From Comamonadaceae bacterium (lineage in GTDB: Bacteria > Pseudomonadota > Gammaproteobacteria > Burkholderiales > Burkholderiaceae_C): 40,263 bases of DNA. The notes beneath the pieces were generated by a model. That model made no database searches, had not been told where the DNA came from, and was given only the letters and a program-made list of their open reading frames with translations. The position numbers and the translations under genes are program-made. Below are positions 18,832-27,247 of this stretch, one piece after another (positions within the stretch are counted from its first letter, which is position 1; every line of letters begins with the position of its first letter). The stretch is taken from NCBI GenBank assembly GCA_947453965.1, contig CANGIQ010000026.1, positions 1 to 40,263 on the forward strand. The letters are read 5' to 3'.

Positions 18832-19539
18832 ATGAATACACAGATTGATCATTTGGTCATCGTTGCATCTAGCCTTGAAGCGGGCGTGCAATGGTGCGAA
18901 GAGACCTTGGGCATCACGCCCGGCCTAGGCGGCGAACACGAGAAGTACGGCACCCACAACCGTCTGTTCAAAATTGCCACACCGCATTTCCCAATGGCTT
19001 ATTTGGAAATCATTGCCATCAACCCCAACGCGGTGCGTCCTAAAAAATTACAGGCCACACGCTTCTTTGACATGGACGACAAAGCCTTGCAAAGCGCCGT
19101 GGCCAAGCAGCCACGCTTGGTGCATTTTGTGGCCAGCACGCCCGACCTTAAAGCCGCCCGCATGGCGCTGCGCATGCAAGGCATCGACCGTGGCCCCGCC
19201 GTGTTCATGAGCCGACGCACCTCCAAAGGCGTGTTGAATTGGCAAATCAGTGTGCGCGCTGACGGCCAGCGTTTGTTCAATGGCACGCTGCCCACGTTGA
19301 TTCAATGGGGCAAACCGGAGGCCACAGACCCCCTGCGCTTGCACCCGCGCAACACCCTGGCACGCTCCGGCGTGACCTTGCAAAGCCTGGAGGTCACACA
19401 CCCCAGCGCCGACAAGCTGCAAGCAGCCTATGCCGCGATTGATTTGAAAGGTGTCACCGTCGCAGAAGGCGCCGCCAACCTGGTCGCCACCTTGCAAACG
19501 CCCAAAGGTCTGGTCAGGCTTGAAAGCCTAGGCGTCTGA
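18832..19539 (+). CDS. VOC-superfamily (glyoxalase-like) protein
   Basis: The 235-residue protein begins with a typical VOC opening, IDHLVIVASSLEAGVQW, followed by GGEHEKYGTHNRLF and YLEIIAINP, as in the glyoxalase-like domain class often called Glyoxalase_3. The second half (GVTLQSLEVTHPSADKL) resembles a second, degenerate module. Histidine 6 or 7 and glutamate in YLEI could bind a metal. Substrate unknown. I chose ATG 18832 because TAAGGT lies just upstream and the VOC strand starts at once; an earlier in-frame ATG at 18793 is possible. It is convergent with the MFS transporter gene, three bases apart. Confidence 0.8.
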   Translation: MNTQIDHLVIVASSLEAGVQWCEETLGITPGLGGEHEKYGTHNRLFKIATPHFPMAYLEIIAINPNAVRPKKLQATRFFDMDDKALQSAVAKQPRLVHFVASTPDLKAARMALRMQGIDRGPAVFMSRRTSKGVLNWQISVRADGQRLFNGTLPTLIQWGKPEATDPLRLHPRNTLARSGVTLQSLEVTHPSADKLQAAYAAIDLKGVTVAEGAANLVATLQTPKGLVRLESLGV

Positions 19540-19542
19540 ACC

Positions 19543-20733
19543 TCAGGCCTGTTCAAGCTTTGAAGGCTCTGAGGGCAAGGTCGCCAGCAAGGCCATGCCT
19601 GTGCCCATCACGGCGGCGGTCAGCCACAACGCGCCTTGGAAGGTGCCTGTGGTTTGCGCCATATAACCTGCCACCACTGGGGCCAACATCTGGGCCGCGC
19701 CATAACTCAAGGTCAAGCGCGCCATGGCCTTGCCCGGGTTGTGCGGAGAACGTCGCCCGACCAACGCCAGCGTGAGGCTGACGATGCCGATGAAGGTCGC
19801 GCCATAGCCCACGGCGCCTGCCAACGCAGCCAGCAAAGAGCCCGACATGGCGGGCAAGATCACCGACAAGGTTTGCAAGCCAAACGCCAACAGCAAGGCA
19901 CGCGTATCGCCTACGCGCCGCGCCACCCGGTCCCACACAAACACAGCGGGCATGGCGGCCAAGCCCACCAGGGCCCAGGCCAAAGCACCCTGCCCCGCCA
20001 ACAAAGGTTCGCGCTCCACAATCGCTACGGTGAACGTGGCGCTGATCACAAAGCCCCAGCCCGCCGCAAAGTAGCTGCCCACCATGGTGAACCACCAGCG
20101 CCGGGAAACTGTCGTCGCCTCTTGCGTCGTCTGCGCAGTCGCCATAGGCGGCGGCACCGGAGGGCGCCATGCCCAGGCGGGCACAAAAAACACCAGGCCC
20201 AGCACCGCAAACGCCAACCATTGCGACGACCACAACGGCCAAATAGACGACAGCCCCCACGCACCCAAGGCCGACACCACAATGCCCAAACCAATGCCAA
20301 TGAAGTGCAGCCCCAACTCGGGCCGGTGGCCATGGCGCATCAACCAACCCAACACCAAGCCTGAGCCCAGCAACATGCCGGTGGCGCTGCACAAACCGCC
20401 GATGTAACGCCACAAGGCCCAAGCCGGCATCCAGGTGGACAAGGCCATGGCCGCGGTGGTGAGCAAGGCCATCCACAAGCCCATGCTGTAGAAGCGGTGC
20501 CGCCAGCGCACATCGTCAATCCAGGCCGCCGCCAAGGCGCCACTCATATAACCCGCGTAGTTAACAGCGGCCAAGGCGCCGGCGCCGGCATCACTCAAAC
20601 CCGTTTGCAATTGCAGACTCGGCAACAAGGGGGTGTAGGCAAAGCGCGCCAGACCAATCGTCAACACCAAGCCGCAAATGCCGCCTGTGGTGACCTGCCA
20701 GGGCTTCAAGGCTTGAGAGGTGGCATGGGTCAC
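19543..20733 (-). CDS. MFS transporter, YbfB/YjiJ family
   Basis: A 396-residue inner-membrane protein with about twelve hydrophobic segments. The first helix carries the phrase GLARFAYTPLLPSLQ, characteristic of the YbfB/YjiJ branch of the major facilitator superfamily, whose substrates are mostly unknown. Other recognisable parts are MSGALAAAW and VGYGATFIGIVSLTLALV. The start is probably GTG 20733, 16 bases after the dusC stop and with a purine stretch GAAAGA upstream; a longer frame would overlap dusC by 71 bases. It is probably co-transcribed with dusC without a clear functional link. Confidence 0.85.
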   Translation of the reverse strand: MTHATSQALKPWQVTTGGICGLVLTIGLARFAYTPLLPSLQLQTGLSDAGAGALAAVNYAGYMSGALAAAWIDDVRWRHRFYSMGLWMALLTTAAMALSTWMPAWALWRYIGGLCSATGMLLGSGLVLGWLMRHGHRPELGLHFIGIGLGIVVSALGAWGLSSIWPLWSSQWLAFAVLGLVFFVPAWAWRPPVPPPMATAQTTQEATTVSRRWWFTMVGSYFAAGWGFVISATFTVAIVEREPLLAGQGALAWALVGLAAMPAVFVWDRVARRVGDTRALLLAFGLQTLSVILPAMSGSLLAALAGAVGYGATFIGIVSLTLALVGRRSPHNPGKAMARLTLSYGAAQMLAPVVAGYMAQTTGTFQGALWLTAAVMGTGMALLATLPSEPSKLEQA

Positions 20734-20749
20734 GGGGTTGGGTCTTTCA

Positions 20750-21751
20750 TCAGTCGCACAAGGCCGCAGGTCGCTCAACACTGTGCTGGGTGGACCAAGC
20801 AACGCCCCCCGTGTTGGCACGCAGCCAGTCTTCGATGCGTTGGGGTTCAGTGAGTGTGCGTAGTTCTTGGTAGGCCACTTCAGCTTCTGGATAGTGTTTG
20901 CGCAAAAAGTTCAGCCATTGCTTGAAGCGCCCGGCTTGATGACGCGGCGAAATATGTTGCGCAATGTGGCCCCAAAAAATGCCCAAATGCGGCAGCATCT
21001 CTTGCCAATTCAGTGCTGCACGCGCTTGGCCGGCATCAAAGGCCTGAATGGCCAAGCCCAAGCCTGGGTTGGTCACGATGCCGCGCCCGAGCATCAGTGC
21101 GTGGCAGCCCGAATCGGCGCGGGCTTGCAAGGCATCTTGCACATTCCAAATTTCGCCATTGGCCACCAGCGGTGTTTTGACCACAGCACGAATATCGGCA
21201 ATGCGCGGCCAATAGGCCGGGGGTCGATAGGCATCGGCCTTGGTGCGGGCATGCACCACAATTTCGCTGGCACCGCCCGCCTCCAGCGCCAAGGCACAGG
21301 CCTCGGCCGTGCTGTCGTCGTTGAAGCCCAGGCGCATCTTGGCCGTCACCACCTGGTGGGCAGGCACGGCACGGCGCACCGCTTGAACAATGCGAAACAG
21401 CAGCTCAGGGTCTTGCAGCAAGACCGAGCCACCGCCGTGGCGGTTGACTTGTTTGGCCGGACAGCCAAAGTTCAGGTCCACACCATCACAGCCCATGGCC
21501 GCCACGCGGGCTGCGTTGTCGGCCAAGCAGGCCGGGTCAGAGCCCAGCAACTGGGGCCGCACCGGCACGCCGACCAAGGTGCGCCCGCCATTGCGCAGCT
21601 CGGGCACCACGCGCAAAAACGTGCGTTCGGGCAGCAAGGTGTTGGTGACGCGAATGAACTCGGACACACACCGGTCTACCCCGCCAATGCGGGTCAGCAC
21701 ATCGCGCAGCACGAAATCGAGCAATCCCTCCATCGGGGCCAAAATGATCAT
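20750..21751 (-). CDS. dusC: tRNA-dihydrouridine synthase DusC
   Basis: An FMN enzyme that reduces uridine in the tRNA D-loop; DusC acts on U16 in E. coli. The 333-residue protein opens with IILAPMEGLLDFVLRDVL. It carries SEFIRVTNTLLPERTFLRV, LLGSDPACLADNAARVA, the catalytic cysteine in GVDLNFGCPAKQVNRHGGG, VVHARTKADAY and VANGEIWNVQDA with GRGIVTNPGL for FMN and phosphate. The LLPERTF-type segment and the C-terminal FKQWLNFLRKHYPEA fit DusC rather than DusA or DusB. I chose ATG 21751, which puts the APMEG motif near the N-terminus as in the family. It is divergent from the acetyltransferase gene, 49 bases apart. Confidence 0.92.
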   Translation of the reverse strand: MIILAPMEGLLDFVLRDVLTRIGGVDRCVSEFIRVTNTLLPERTFLRVVPELRNGGRTLVGVPVRPQLLGSDPACLADNAARVAAMGCDGVDLNFGCPAKQVNRHGGGSVLLQDPELLFRIVQAVRRAVPAHQVVTAKMRLGFNDDSTAEACALALEAGGASEIVVHARTKADAYRPPAYWPRIADIRAVVKTPLVANGEIWNVQDALQARADSGCHALMLGRGIVTNPGLGLAIQAFDAGQARAALNWQEMLPHLGIFWGHIAQHISPRHQAGRFKQWLNFLRKHYPEAEVAYQELRTLTEPQRIEDWLRANTGGVAWSTQHSVERPAALCD

Positions 21752-21800
21752 GAGAGACAATCCATATCTTTCCCAATTTTGCTTCAGATCGTTTGCCCTC

Positions 21801-22325
21801 ATGTCCAGCCTGACCACTTTGCAAGTCCGCCCCGCCACCTCACGTGATGCCGGGAAAATCGCCGAGCTCTATGCATCCACCGCGAAAGAGACCTTGAAGT
21901 CCATGCAAACAGGCGCTTCAGTGCCACCTGTGCCCGAAGAAAAAGACACCGCCTACTGGCGCGATGCGATTGAATACGCCGAACCCCAGGTGCAAGTGGC
22001 GGTGGACGGCGACAAGATCATTGGCTTTGTCGGCTATGACCGCTCTCGCGACAAAGGCACGCCCAACACCATGGGCGAGATTTGGGACATTTACGTCACC
22101 CCCAGCTACTGGGCGCAAGGCGTGGGCCTGGCCCTGTGGGATGCGGCGCGTGAAGGCCTGCAAGAAGAAGGCTGCACCCATGTGTCCATCTGGGTGCCGC
22201 TGGCCAATGACCGCGCCATGCGCTTTCATGAGTTGGCCGGCTTCAAACGCGAAATGTCCAGCGCCAAAACCGTGCCCATGGGGCCGGTGAAGGTGGAAGA
22301 AATTCGCCTCAAGCAACCGCTTTAA
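21801..22325 (+). CDS. GNAT-family N-acetyltransferase
   Basis: A 174-residue acetyl-CoA-dependent acetyltransferase. The fold is visible as TLQVRPATSRDAGKIAELY (strand 1 and helix 1), IIGFVGYDRSR (strands 2-3), IYVTPSYWAQGVGLALWDAA (strand 4 and the CoA pyrophosphate loop QGVGLA), and VSIWVPLANDRAMRFHELAGFKRE (C-terminal motif). The substrate is unknown. The ATG at 21801 is chosen since it directly precedes the first GNAT strand. It is 31 bases ahead of the J-domain gene and may lead the operon 21801-25203. Confidence 0.9.
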   Translation: MSSLTTLQVRPATSRDAGKIAELYASTAKETLKSMQTGASVPPVPEEKDTAYWRDAIEYAEPQVQVAVDGDKIIGFVGYDRSRDKGTPNTMGEIWDIYVTPSYWAQGVGLALWDAAREGLQEEGCTHVSIWVPLANDRAMRFHELAGFKREMSSAKTVPMGPVKVEEIRLKQPL

Positions 22326-22356
22326 GCACTGACGTTTTTCATCCAAGGCCACACAC

Positions 22357-22632
22357 GTGTCAGAGCACTACGCCGCACTCGGGCTCACCAGCGATGCCAG
22401 CTTGGCGGACATCAAAAAAGCGTTCCGCCAAAAAGCCTCGCAATTTCACCCCGACCGCAACAGCGACGAGGACGCGCCCGCACGTTTTCGCGCCGCGCAA
22501 GAAGCCTACGATGTGTTGTCAGACGACGCCAAACGCCAAGCCTATGACGACAACCGCCGCCGCAATTTGCTGGACGACCCCGCACAGACCGCACGCGAGA
22601 TCTGGCAGACCTACTTCAGGTCGCTGTTGTAA
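22357..22632 (+). CDS. Minimal J-domain protein
   Basis: A 91-residue protein that is almost only a J domain: YAALGLTSDASLADIKKAFR, the HPD tripeptide at residues 31-33 needed to stimulate Hsp70 ATPase, and AYDVLSDDAKRQAYDD. The last 20 residues (AREIWQTYFRSLL) are a short amphipathic end that might bind a client. It lacks the Gly/Phe, zinc and C-terminal domains of DnaJ, so it is a class C co-chaperone expected to recruit DnaK to a specific partner. The start is GTG 22357 with AAGG upstream. The three following orphan genes are candidate clients. Confidence 0.92.
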   Translation: MSEHYAALGLTSDASLADIKKAFRQKASQFHPDRNSDEDAPARFRAAQEAYDVLSDDAKRQAYDDNRRRNLLDDPAQTAREIWQTYFRSLL

Positions 22633-22660
22633 ACCCCATGGTCTCGCACACTGAATTTTT

Positions 22661-23203
22661 ATGAGCATTTCACCCTTCTTCCACGAACTGCGTTCGTCCT
22701 ACCAAGCCGAGCTCGACGACCTGATGTCCGACTCCGAAGGCAAAGACGTGTTGCGCCAACGCCTGGCGGAAAAACGTCAGGAGCTGGGCTTTTTGGTCCA
22801 AGTGATGGACCTCAACCCTGAGATGGTCGCGGTGGTCTTGCACCAGGCGTTTCGCTTCACCCAGCCTGCGTTGATGGACCATGTGTTGACCCAGGATGCC
22901 GACGAGATGTTGCCTTGGGACACCGTGTCTGAGGCTGTGCAGATCGAACCCTGGGCCAAAGCCATGGTGGCCGAGATTTTGAAAGAACCCACGGGCGAAT
23001 GGTTCATGTGCATCGCTGCAGCCCTGGAATACATGCACCACAAGCCCTTCAGTCACGCCATTCCGCAAGCCCAAGCGGACGATGAACCTGATGGCGCAGA
23101 AACGACCGACGCCGAACTCGACGAAGAAGAAAAAGAAGCCCGTGCCCGCGAAGAAGCAGGCAACGCCTGGATGGTCGAACAAGGCTTTGACAGCAAAGAC
23201 TGA
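22661..23203 (+). CDS. Unknown protein, acidic C-terminal tail (J-domain operon)
   Basis: I do not recognise a family in this 180-residue soluble protein. Residues 1-130 are predicted mainly helical, with phrases such as FFHELRSSYQAELDDLMSD, FLVQVMDLNPEMVAVVLHQAF and PTGEWFMCIAAALEYMHH. Residues about 135-172 are an acidic low-complexity tail rich in Glu, Asp and Ala. It has no signal peptide or membrane segment. It is placed 28 bases after the J-domain gene and 23 before the next orphan, so a shared transcript is likely. The ribosome binding site is weak. Confidence 0.75.
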   Translation: MSISPFFHELRSSYQAELDDLMSDSEGKDVLRQRLAEKRQELGFLVQVMDLNPEMVAVVLHQAFRFTQPALMDHVLTQDADEMLPWDTVSEAVQIEPWAKAMVAEILKEPTGEWFMCIAAALEYMHHKPFSHAIPQAQADDEPDGAETTDAELDEEEKEARAREEAGNAWMVEQGFDSKD

Positions 23204-23226
23204 GACCCAAGAACAAGACACACGCC

Positions 23227-23970
23227 ATGAACGCACTTGCCCTGATTCAAAAAACCCAAAGCCTGATTGCCTCTGGCGACATCGTCGCGGCCGAAGCTGC
23301 CTTGGTCGAGCTGGCCGACACCGAAGGCGATCACGCCCTGATGGTGGTGCTGGACCAGCTGCCCCCCAAAGACATCTTGGCCGTGATTCGCGAGTACGAC
23401 ACCTCCAAAGAATCGGTCATCAACCTCTTGGTCACGCCCGAGCAATTCGCCCGCGCCGTGGTGATTGAAAAACAATACAAAGACCTCACGCGCACCCACT
23501 TGCGCGGCATGATGAACTCCATCATTTTTCGCGACGATGCCGACCCGATCGAGTTCTTGACCGCCATTGGCGACCTCGAAGGCGGCGCCGAAGCCCTGGC
23601 CGATTACTTCACCGAAAAGTGGAGTCGCATCGAAGCCTTCGCCCGCACTGGCACCTTTGACACCATTGAAGACGACGGTGACATCTTGAGCGAGCACGCC
23701 TTGCGTGGCTCCGCCTATGTGCGCCCGCGCGTGGAAGAAGACGAAGTGGCCGACTCGGACTGGATGCAAATGGCCTGGATCCTGCGCCACAAAATCCCCG
23801 ACCTGTTCATTGAAATGCTCATGGTGCTGCGCGCCAAAGCGCGTGCCTTCGATGCCGGCATGTCCGAAGAAGACGAGGAAGAAGACGACGGCAAGGTCGA
23901 AACCAGTGCCACCGACCGTGGCCAAGCCACCCCTGTGGCGCGTGATTCAGACGAAGAGTCTGCGATCTGA
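23227..23970 (+). CDS. Unknown helical protein, acidic C-terminal tail (J-domain operon)
   Basis: A 247-residue soluble protein with no recognised family. The N-terminal part (ALIQKTQSLIASGDIVAAEAALVELAD) looks like a TPR-type helical hairpin. The middle has SKESVINLLVTPEQFARAV and LRGMMNSIIFRDD, then WILRHKIPDLFIEMLMVLRAKA. The last 35 residues start with a run of Glu and Asp (SEEDEEEDDG), much like the tail of the previous protein, which suggests a shared property such as solubility control or competition for nucleic-acid sites. It sits between two other orphans with short gaps. The coding bias looks like that of its neighbours. Confidence 0.75.
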   Translation: MNALALIQKTQSLIASGDIVAAEAALVELADTEGDHALMVVLDQLPPKDILAVIREYDTSKESVINLLVTPEQFARAVVIEKQYKDLTRTHLRGMMNSIIFRDDADPIEFLTAIGDLEGGAEALADYFTEKWSRIEAFARTGTFDTIEDDGDILSEHALRGSAYVRPRVEEDEVADSDWMQMAWILRHKIPDLFIEMLMVLRAKARAFDAGMSEEDEEEDDGKVETSATDRGQATPVARDSDEESAI

Positions 23971-23976
23971 TTGCCC

Positions 23977-25203
23977 ATGCCCCACACCGCTTCGTCAGCC
24001 CCCAGCAGCATTGCCGTTTTTGACGGCCGCCCCTTCTTTGAAAAAGCACTGAAGTTTGGCGTGCAACACAGCATCCTGGACCAGGCCAAGCTGGAGGCCA
24101 TTCAAACCGATGCGCCCAAGGGCATGGTGCAAATTGCGCGCTACTTTGGCAGCGAATTTTTGCGCCCCGAGTTGGAAAAAGCCAAAGACCGCATTGTCAA
24201 TTTGGTCAGCCTGAATTTAGAAATCAGCAGCGGTGGCGATCTGCGTAAAGCGGCTGAAGTGCTGCGTGACCACAGCTTCATGTCGCGCTCCAAAGCGGCC
24301 TCGGACATGCTCAAGGCCTTGATCGTCATGCCGCAAAACAGCCACTTCGGTATGAACGAGCATGGTGGTTTTACCGACAAACACATTCCGCTCTTGGCCA
24401 AGTGGTCGCTGTGCAGCGTGACCGATTACCAGGCCGAATTGGCCAAACGCCAGCAAGTCGCGCACGTCATGGGCGCGGCCGTTTGGATGGCCGATGCCCT
24501 GGATCTGCACGCTGATGAACTCGAAGAAGCAGGCTGCGACGCCGAAGCCGTGATTCGCACTGCCCTGCTCGCCTTGGCCACCAAGCAAACGCAGATGCCC
24601 GATTGGGTGACGTTTCAAAAAATGGTGGCCAGCTTGCGCAAGCCCAGTTCGGCGAAAGTCATCCAACTGGTACTGCCCAAAAAACTGCCAGCTGAATTCA
24701 AAGCAGCGGTCGAGGCGGTGCGGCAAAGCGTGGAAGCCGATTTGCCCAAAATTCTGGATGCCAAGCTCACGCCCCAAAAGTTGTTCAACCAAACCCCGGC
24801 GTTTGTGGGACGCTATTTTTGGTTGGAAGACGGCTTGTCCGAGGTGGACCACTTTGACCGCGAGACGTCGGCCGCTTGGGAAAAAGCCACCGGCGGCCAC
24901 AGCGACGACAGCTCGCTGCTGACCTTGTTCTTATGCATCGCCGTGGGCAGCCCCGCCAAAACCTTGTTGACCGAAAAAACCGCCGCCACGCTGATTCGCA
25001 AAATTCGCAAATCGGGCCTGCAACCCGCAGTGGCCAGCCAATACATTGCGGACAACGCACCCGCGCAACACCAAGGCGACTATCTGCGCATGTGGCAAGC
25101 GTTTGTGGAAGACGCGCAGGCCACGCTAGAAAGTGACCGCGATTACAAGCTGCACGACGCCCTGGCTGTGCTGCGCCGCGACTGCAACGTCACCGCCAGC
25201 TGA
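23977..25203 (+). CDS. Unknown 408-residue protein (J-domain operon)
   Basis: Fourth gene of the cluster after the J-domain protein. I recognise no family. It is predicted soluble and mostly helical. Visible landmarks are FFEKALKFGVQHSILDQAKLEAIQTDAPKG broken over two helices near residues 20-50, YFGSEFLRPELEKA, a helix-rich segment LRKAAEVLRDHSFMSR, HIPLLAKWSLCSVTDYQ, and FVGRYFWLEDGLSEVDHF in the C-terminal third. No catalytic signature is evident. I chose ATG 23977 over TTG 23971, which abuts the preceding stop. The absence of a gap to the previous gene implies coupling. It is followed by a convergent Rieske gene. Confidence 0.75.
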   Translation: MPHTASSAPSSIAVFDGRPFFEKALKFGVQHSILDQAKLEAIQTDAPKGMVQIARYFGSEFLRPELEKAKDRIVNLVSLNLEISSGGDLRKAAEVLRDHSFMSRSKAASDMLKALIVMPQNSHFGMNEHGGFTDKHIPLLAKWSLCSVTDYQAELAKRQQVAHVMGAAVWMADALDLHADELEEAGCDAEAVIRTALLALATKQTQMPDWVTFQKMVASLRKPSSAKVIQLVLPKKLPAEFKAAVEAVRQSVEADLPKILDAKLTPQKLFNQTPAFVGRYFWLEDGLSEVDHFDRETSAAWEKATGGHSDDSSLLTLFLCIAVGSPAKTLLTEKTAATLIRKIRKSGLQPAVASQYIADNAPAQHQGDYLRMWQAFVEDAQATLESDRDYKLHDALAVLRRDCNVTAS

Positions 25204-25230
25204 TAGGCCACACCTGGGTGACGTCGCGGC

Positions 25231-26319
25231 TTATGCCTTGGCCATGACCCGCGACAGCAAATAACGGCGCATCGCCACCGAGGGACCATCAGCGCCGACC
25301 GAGAACTCATACAGCTCGTGCTCTGGGGTCCGTGCCAGCACTTCTTCTTGCAAGGCCAAGCCGGTCACGTCTTCGTGGAACGCCACAAACAGTTGGTCGT
25401 GCATGAACTTGGTCATGGCCTTGTCATGCTGCGAAAAATCGCGCCCATGCACCACAAAGTAATGCGTGCTGGTGGCACTTTCGGGCGTGGGCAAATGCGC
25501 CGTGCGGATGCGGAAGGTGTCACGCGCATCCTCGGGCAAGGTGCAGTCGTAAAACGAGACGGACACCTCGTGCATGGCCGGGCTGCGAAATTCGGAGCGC
25601 ACAATCCGCGCGGCCTGGCCCTGCCCCTTGATGCCCGTGGGCTCGGCCCACACCGGCGGCAGCGTGGTGGGCACCACATTGCGCATGACCACGAAATGGC
25701 CGTCGCCAATTTCTGTTTCATAGGCGGCGCTGGCGTAGTCGGGCGTGCCAAAACTCTTGGCATGCAAAAAGCTCAAGTGGGTCAGGTCCAGCAAGTTTTC
25801 ATGCAAGCGCACATAGCTGGCTTTGAGGTGCATATAGCCTTTGGAGGTCTCCCAATCGCCCTCGGTCAGCCACGGCTGTGGTGGCAAACGTCTGGCGTCG
25901 GCGGTGTCGGCGTCGCCCATCCAAATCCACACCACGGGGCCACGCTCTAAGGTGGCATAGGTGCGCACGCCCATGGCGCGCGGACAGGTGGATTGGGAGG
26001 GCACATGCACGCAATCGCCCTGCGGATTGAACCTCATGCCGTGGTAGGCGCAGGTGATGTGGTCGTCTTTGAGCTCGCCCGCCGACAGCGGCATGGAGCG
26101 GTGCGGACACCGGTCTTCCATTGCCACCACCGTGCCGTCGGCGCGACGGTACATCACAATGCCGCGGCCCAACAAGGTGCGGGCCAGCAACTGCGGGCCC
26201 ACTTCGTCGGCAAATGCGGCCACATACCAATCGTCAAACACAAATGGCGTGTGTCGATCGGCCATCTTGGCCGAGGCGACTTGGGTGGCGCCAATCACGG
26301 AGGCTGCTGGAAGCGTCAT
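25231..26319 (-). CDS. Rieske non-heme iron oxygenase, VanA/TsaM-like
   Basis: A 362-residue terminal oxygenase of the type that demethylates or hydroxylates aromatic compounds. The Rieske 2Fe-2S ligands are in CPHRSMPLSAG and CAYHG (two Cys, two His, 16 residues between the pairs). The mononuclear iron ligands are expected in HENLLDLTHLSFLH, with a later aspartate. Length and motifs resemble the vanillate O-demethylase and toluenesulfonate methyl-monooxygenase group. No reductase or ferredoxin gene is adjacent, so it would need one encoded elsewhere. The start is unsure: ATG 26319 (MTLPAAS) is preferred, ATG 26352 is possible, and neither has a clear ribosome binding site. It is divergent from tapT. 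Confidence 0.85.
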   Translation of the reverse strand: MTLPAASVIGATQVASAKMADRHTPFVFDDWYVAAFADEVGPQLLARTLLGRGIVMYRRADGTVVAMEDRCPHRSMPLSAGELKDDHITCAYHGMRFNPQGDCVHVPSQSTCPRAMGVRTYATLERGPVVWIWMGDADTADARRLPPQPWLTEGDWETSKGYMHLKASYVRLHENLLDLTHLSFLHAKSFGTPDYASAAYETEIGDGHFVVMRNVVPTTLPPVWAEPTGIKGQGQAARIVRSEFRSPAMHEVSVSFYDCTLPEDARDTFRIRTAHLPTPESATSTHYFVVHGRDFSQHDKAMTKFMHDQLFVAFHEDVTGLALQEEVLARTPEHELYEFSVGADGPSVAMRRYLLSRVMAKA

Positions 26320-26366
26320 GAGCAGAAATTCTGAAAATGCGGATGATTTCATTCTAGGATGCGCGC

Positions 26367-27104
26367 ATGCCCCATGCCGTTGCCCGTCTGCGCGCTGAGC
26401 GTTTAGCCCGCAGCGCCAAACCTTTTTTAGCCCGTGGCGGCCCCAAAGGTGTGCGCTGCGCAGATTGCCGCTTGCTGACCAGCCACTGCATGTGCGCCTG
26501 GCGCCCCGACGTGCCCACATGCGCAGGCATGTGTTTGCTCATGGCCGACATTGAAGCACTCAAGCCCAGCAACACCGGCTGGCTGATTGCCGATGTGGTG
26601 GCCAACACCTTTGCCTTTGCTTGGGCACGCACCGAGGTGCCCCCCGGATTGCTGACCCTGCTCGCCGATCAGCAATGGCAGCCCTATGTCGTGTTCCCGG
26701 GTGCGTTTGCCGAGCCAGCACGGGTGGTGCACGAGGTGGCCCATCCGCACGCCGATGTACGCCCTCTGTTCATCTTGCTGGACGGCACCTGGGATGAGGC
26801 GCGCAAAATGTTTCGCAAGAGCCCTTACTTGCAACGCTTTCCGGTGCTGAGCCTGGATGCGGCGCAACCCTCACGCTACACCCTGCGCCGCTCGCAAAGC
26901 GAGACCCACTTTTGCACCGCCGAAGTCGGTGCCATGTGTTTGGCGCTGGCAGATGAGCAGCTTGCGGCCGAGGCGCTGGATGCCTACTTAGACGTCTACA
27001 CCCACCGCTACCTGCAAGCCAAGCAGCAACGGCCGGTGGATGTGCATGACGCGGTGCACACGCGCTTGCGCGAGGTGGCGCCGCTTTGCCAAATCGCCCC
27101 ATAA
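26367..27104 (+). CDS. tapT: tRNA-uridine aminocarboxypropyltransferase (DTW domain)
   Basis: DTW-domain enzymes such as TapT transfer the 3-amino-3-carboxypropyl group of S-adenosylmethionine to tRNA uridine (acp3U47 in E. coli). The 245-residue protein has four cysteines that look like a zinc knuckle (CADCRLLTSHCMC, residues 31-43), PSNTGWLI, and the defining motif LLDGTWDEARKMFRKSPYL (D139, T141, W142). The Arg-rich N-terminus may touch RNA. The family is firm; the exact tRNA position is inferred from E. coli. It reads away from the Rieske gene and ends 16 bases before a small tandem repeat. Confidence 0.9.
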   Translation: MPHAVARLRAERLARSAKPFLARGGPKGVRCADCRLLTSHCMCAWRPDVPTCAGMCLLMADIEALKPSNTGWLIADVVANTFAFAWARTEVPPGLLTLLADQQWQPYVVFPGAFAEPARVVHEVAHPHADVRPLFILLDGTWDEARKMFRKSPYLQRFPVLSLDAAQPSRYTLRRSQSETHFCTAEVGAMCLALADEQLAAEALDAYLDVYTHRYLQAKQQRPVDVHDAVHTRLREVAPLCQIAP

Positions 27105-27120
27105 ACATCCCATAAAAGCC

Positions 27121-27180
27121 GAGTGACACGCCGAGTCATATGCCCAGACACGTACCCAGTCACATGCCCAATCAAACGGC
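27121..27180. repeat. Five imperfect 12-bp tandem units between tapT and ylqF
   Basis: The segment reads as five consecutive 12-base units: GAGTGACACGCC, GAGTCATATGCC, CAGACACGTACC, CAGTCACATGCC and CAATCAAACGGC. The consensus is close to CAGTCACATGCC. It lies in the 143-base gap before ylqF. The units could be protein-binding sites or a slippage product; no reading frame through them is convincing. Confidence 0.65.
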
Positions 27181-27247
27181 TTAAAACTGCTCACTCGTTC
27201 GTCACCGACAATCGGTACTTTCAGCCCTCCGTCTTCAGCAACTCTTT

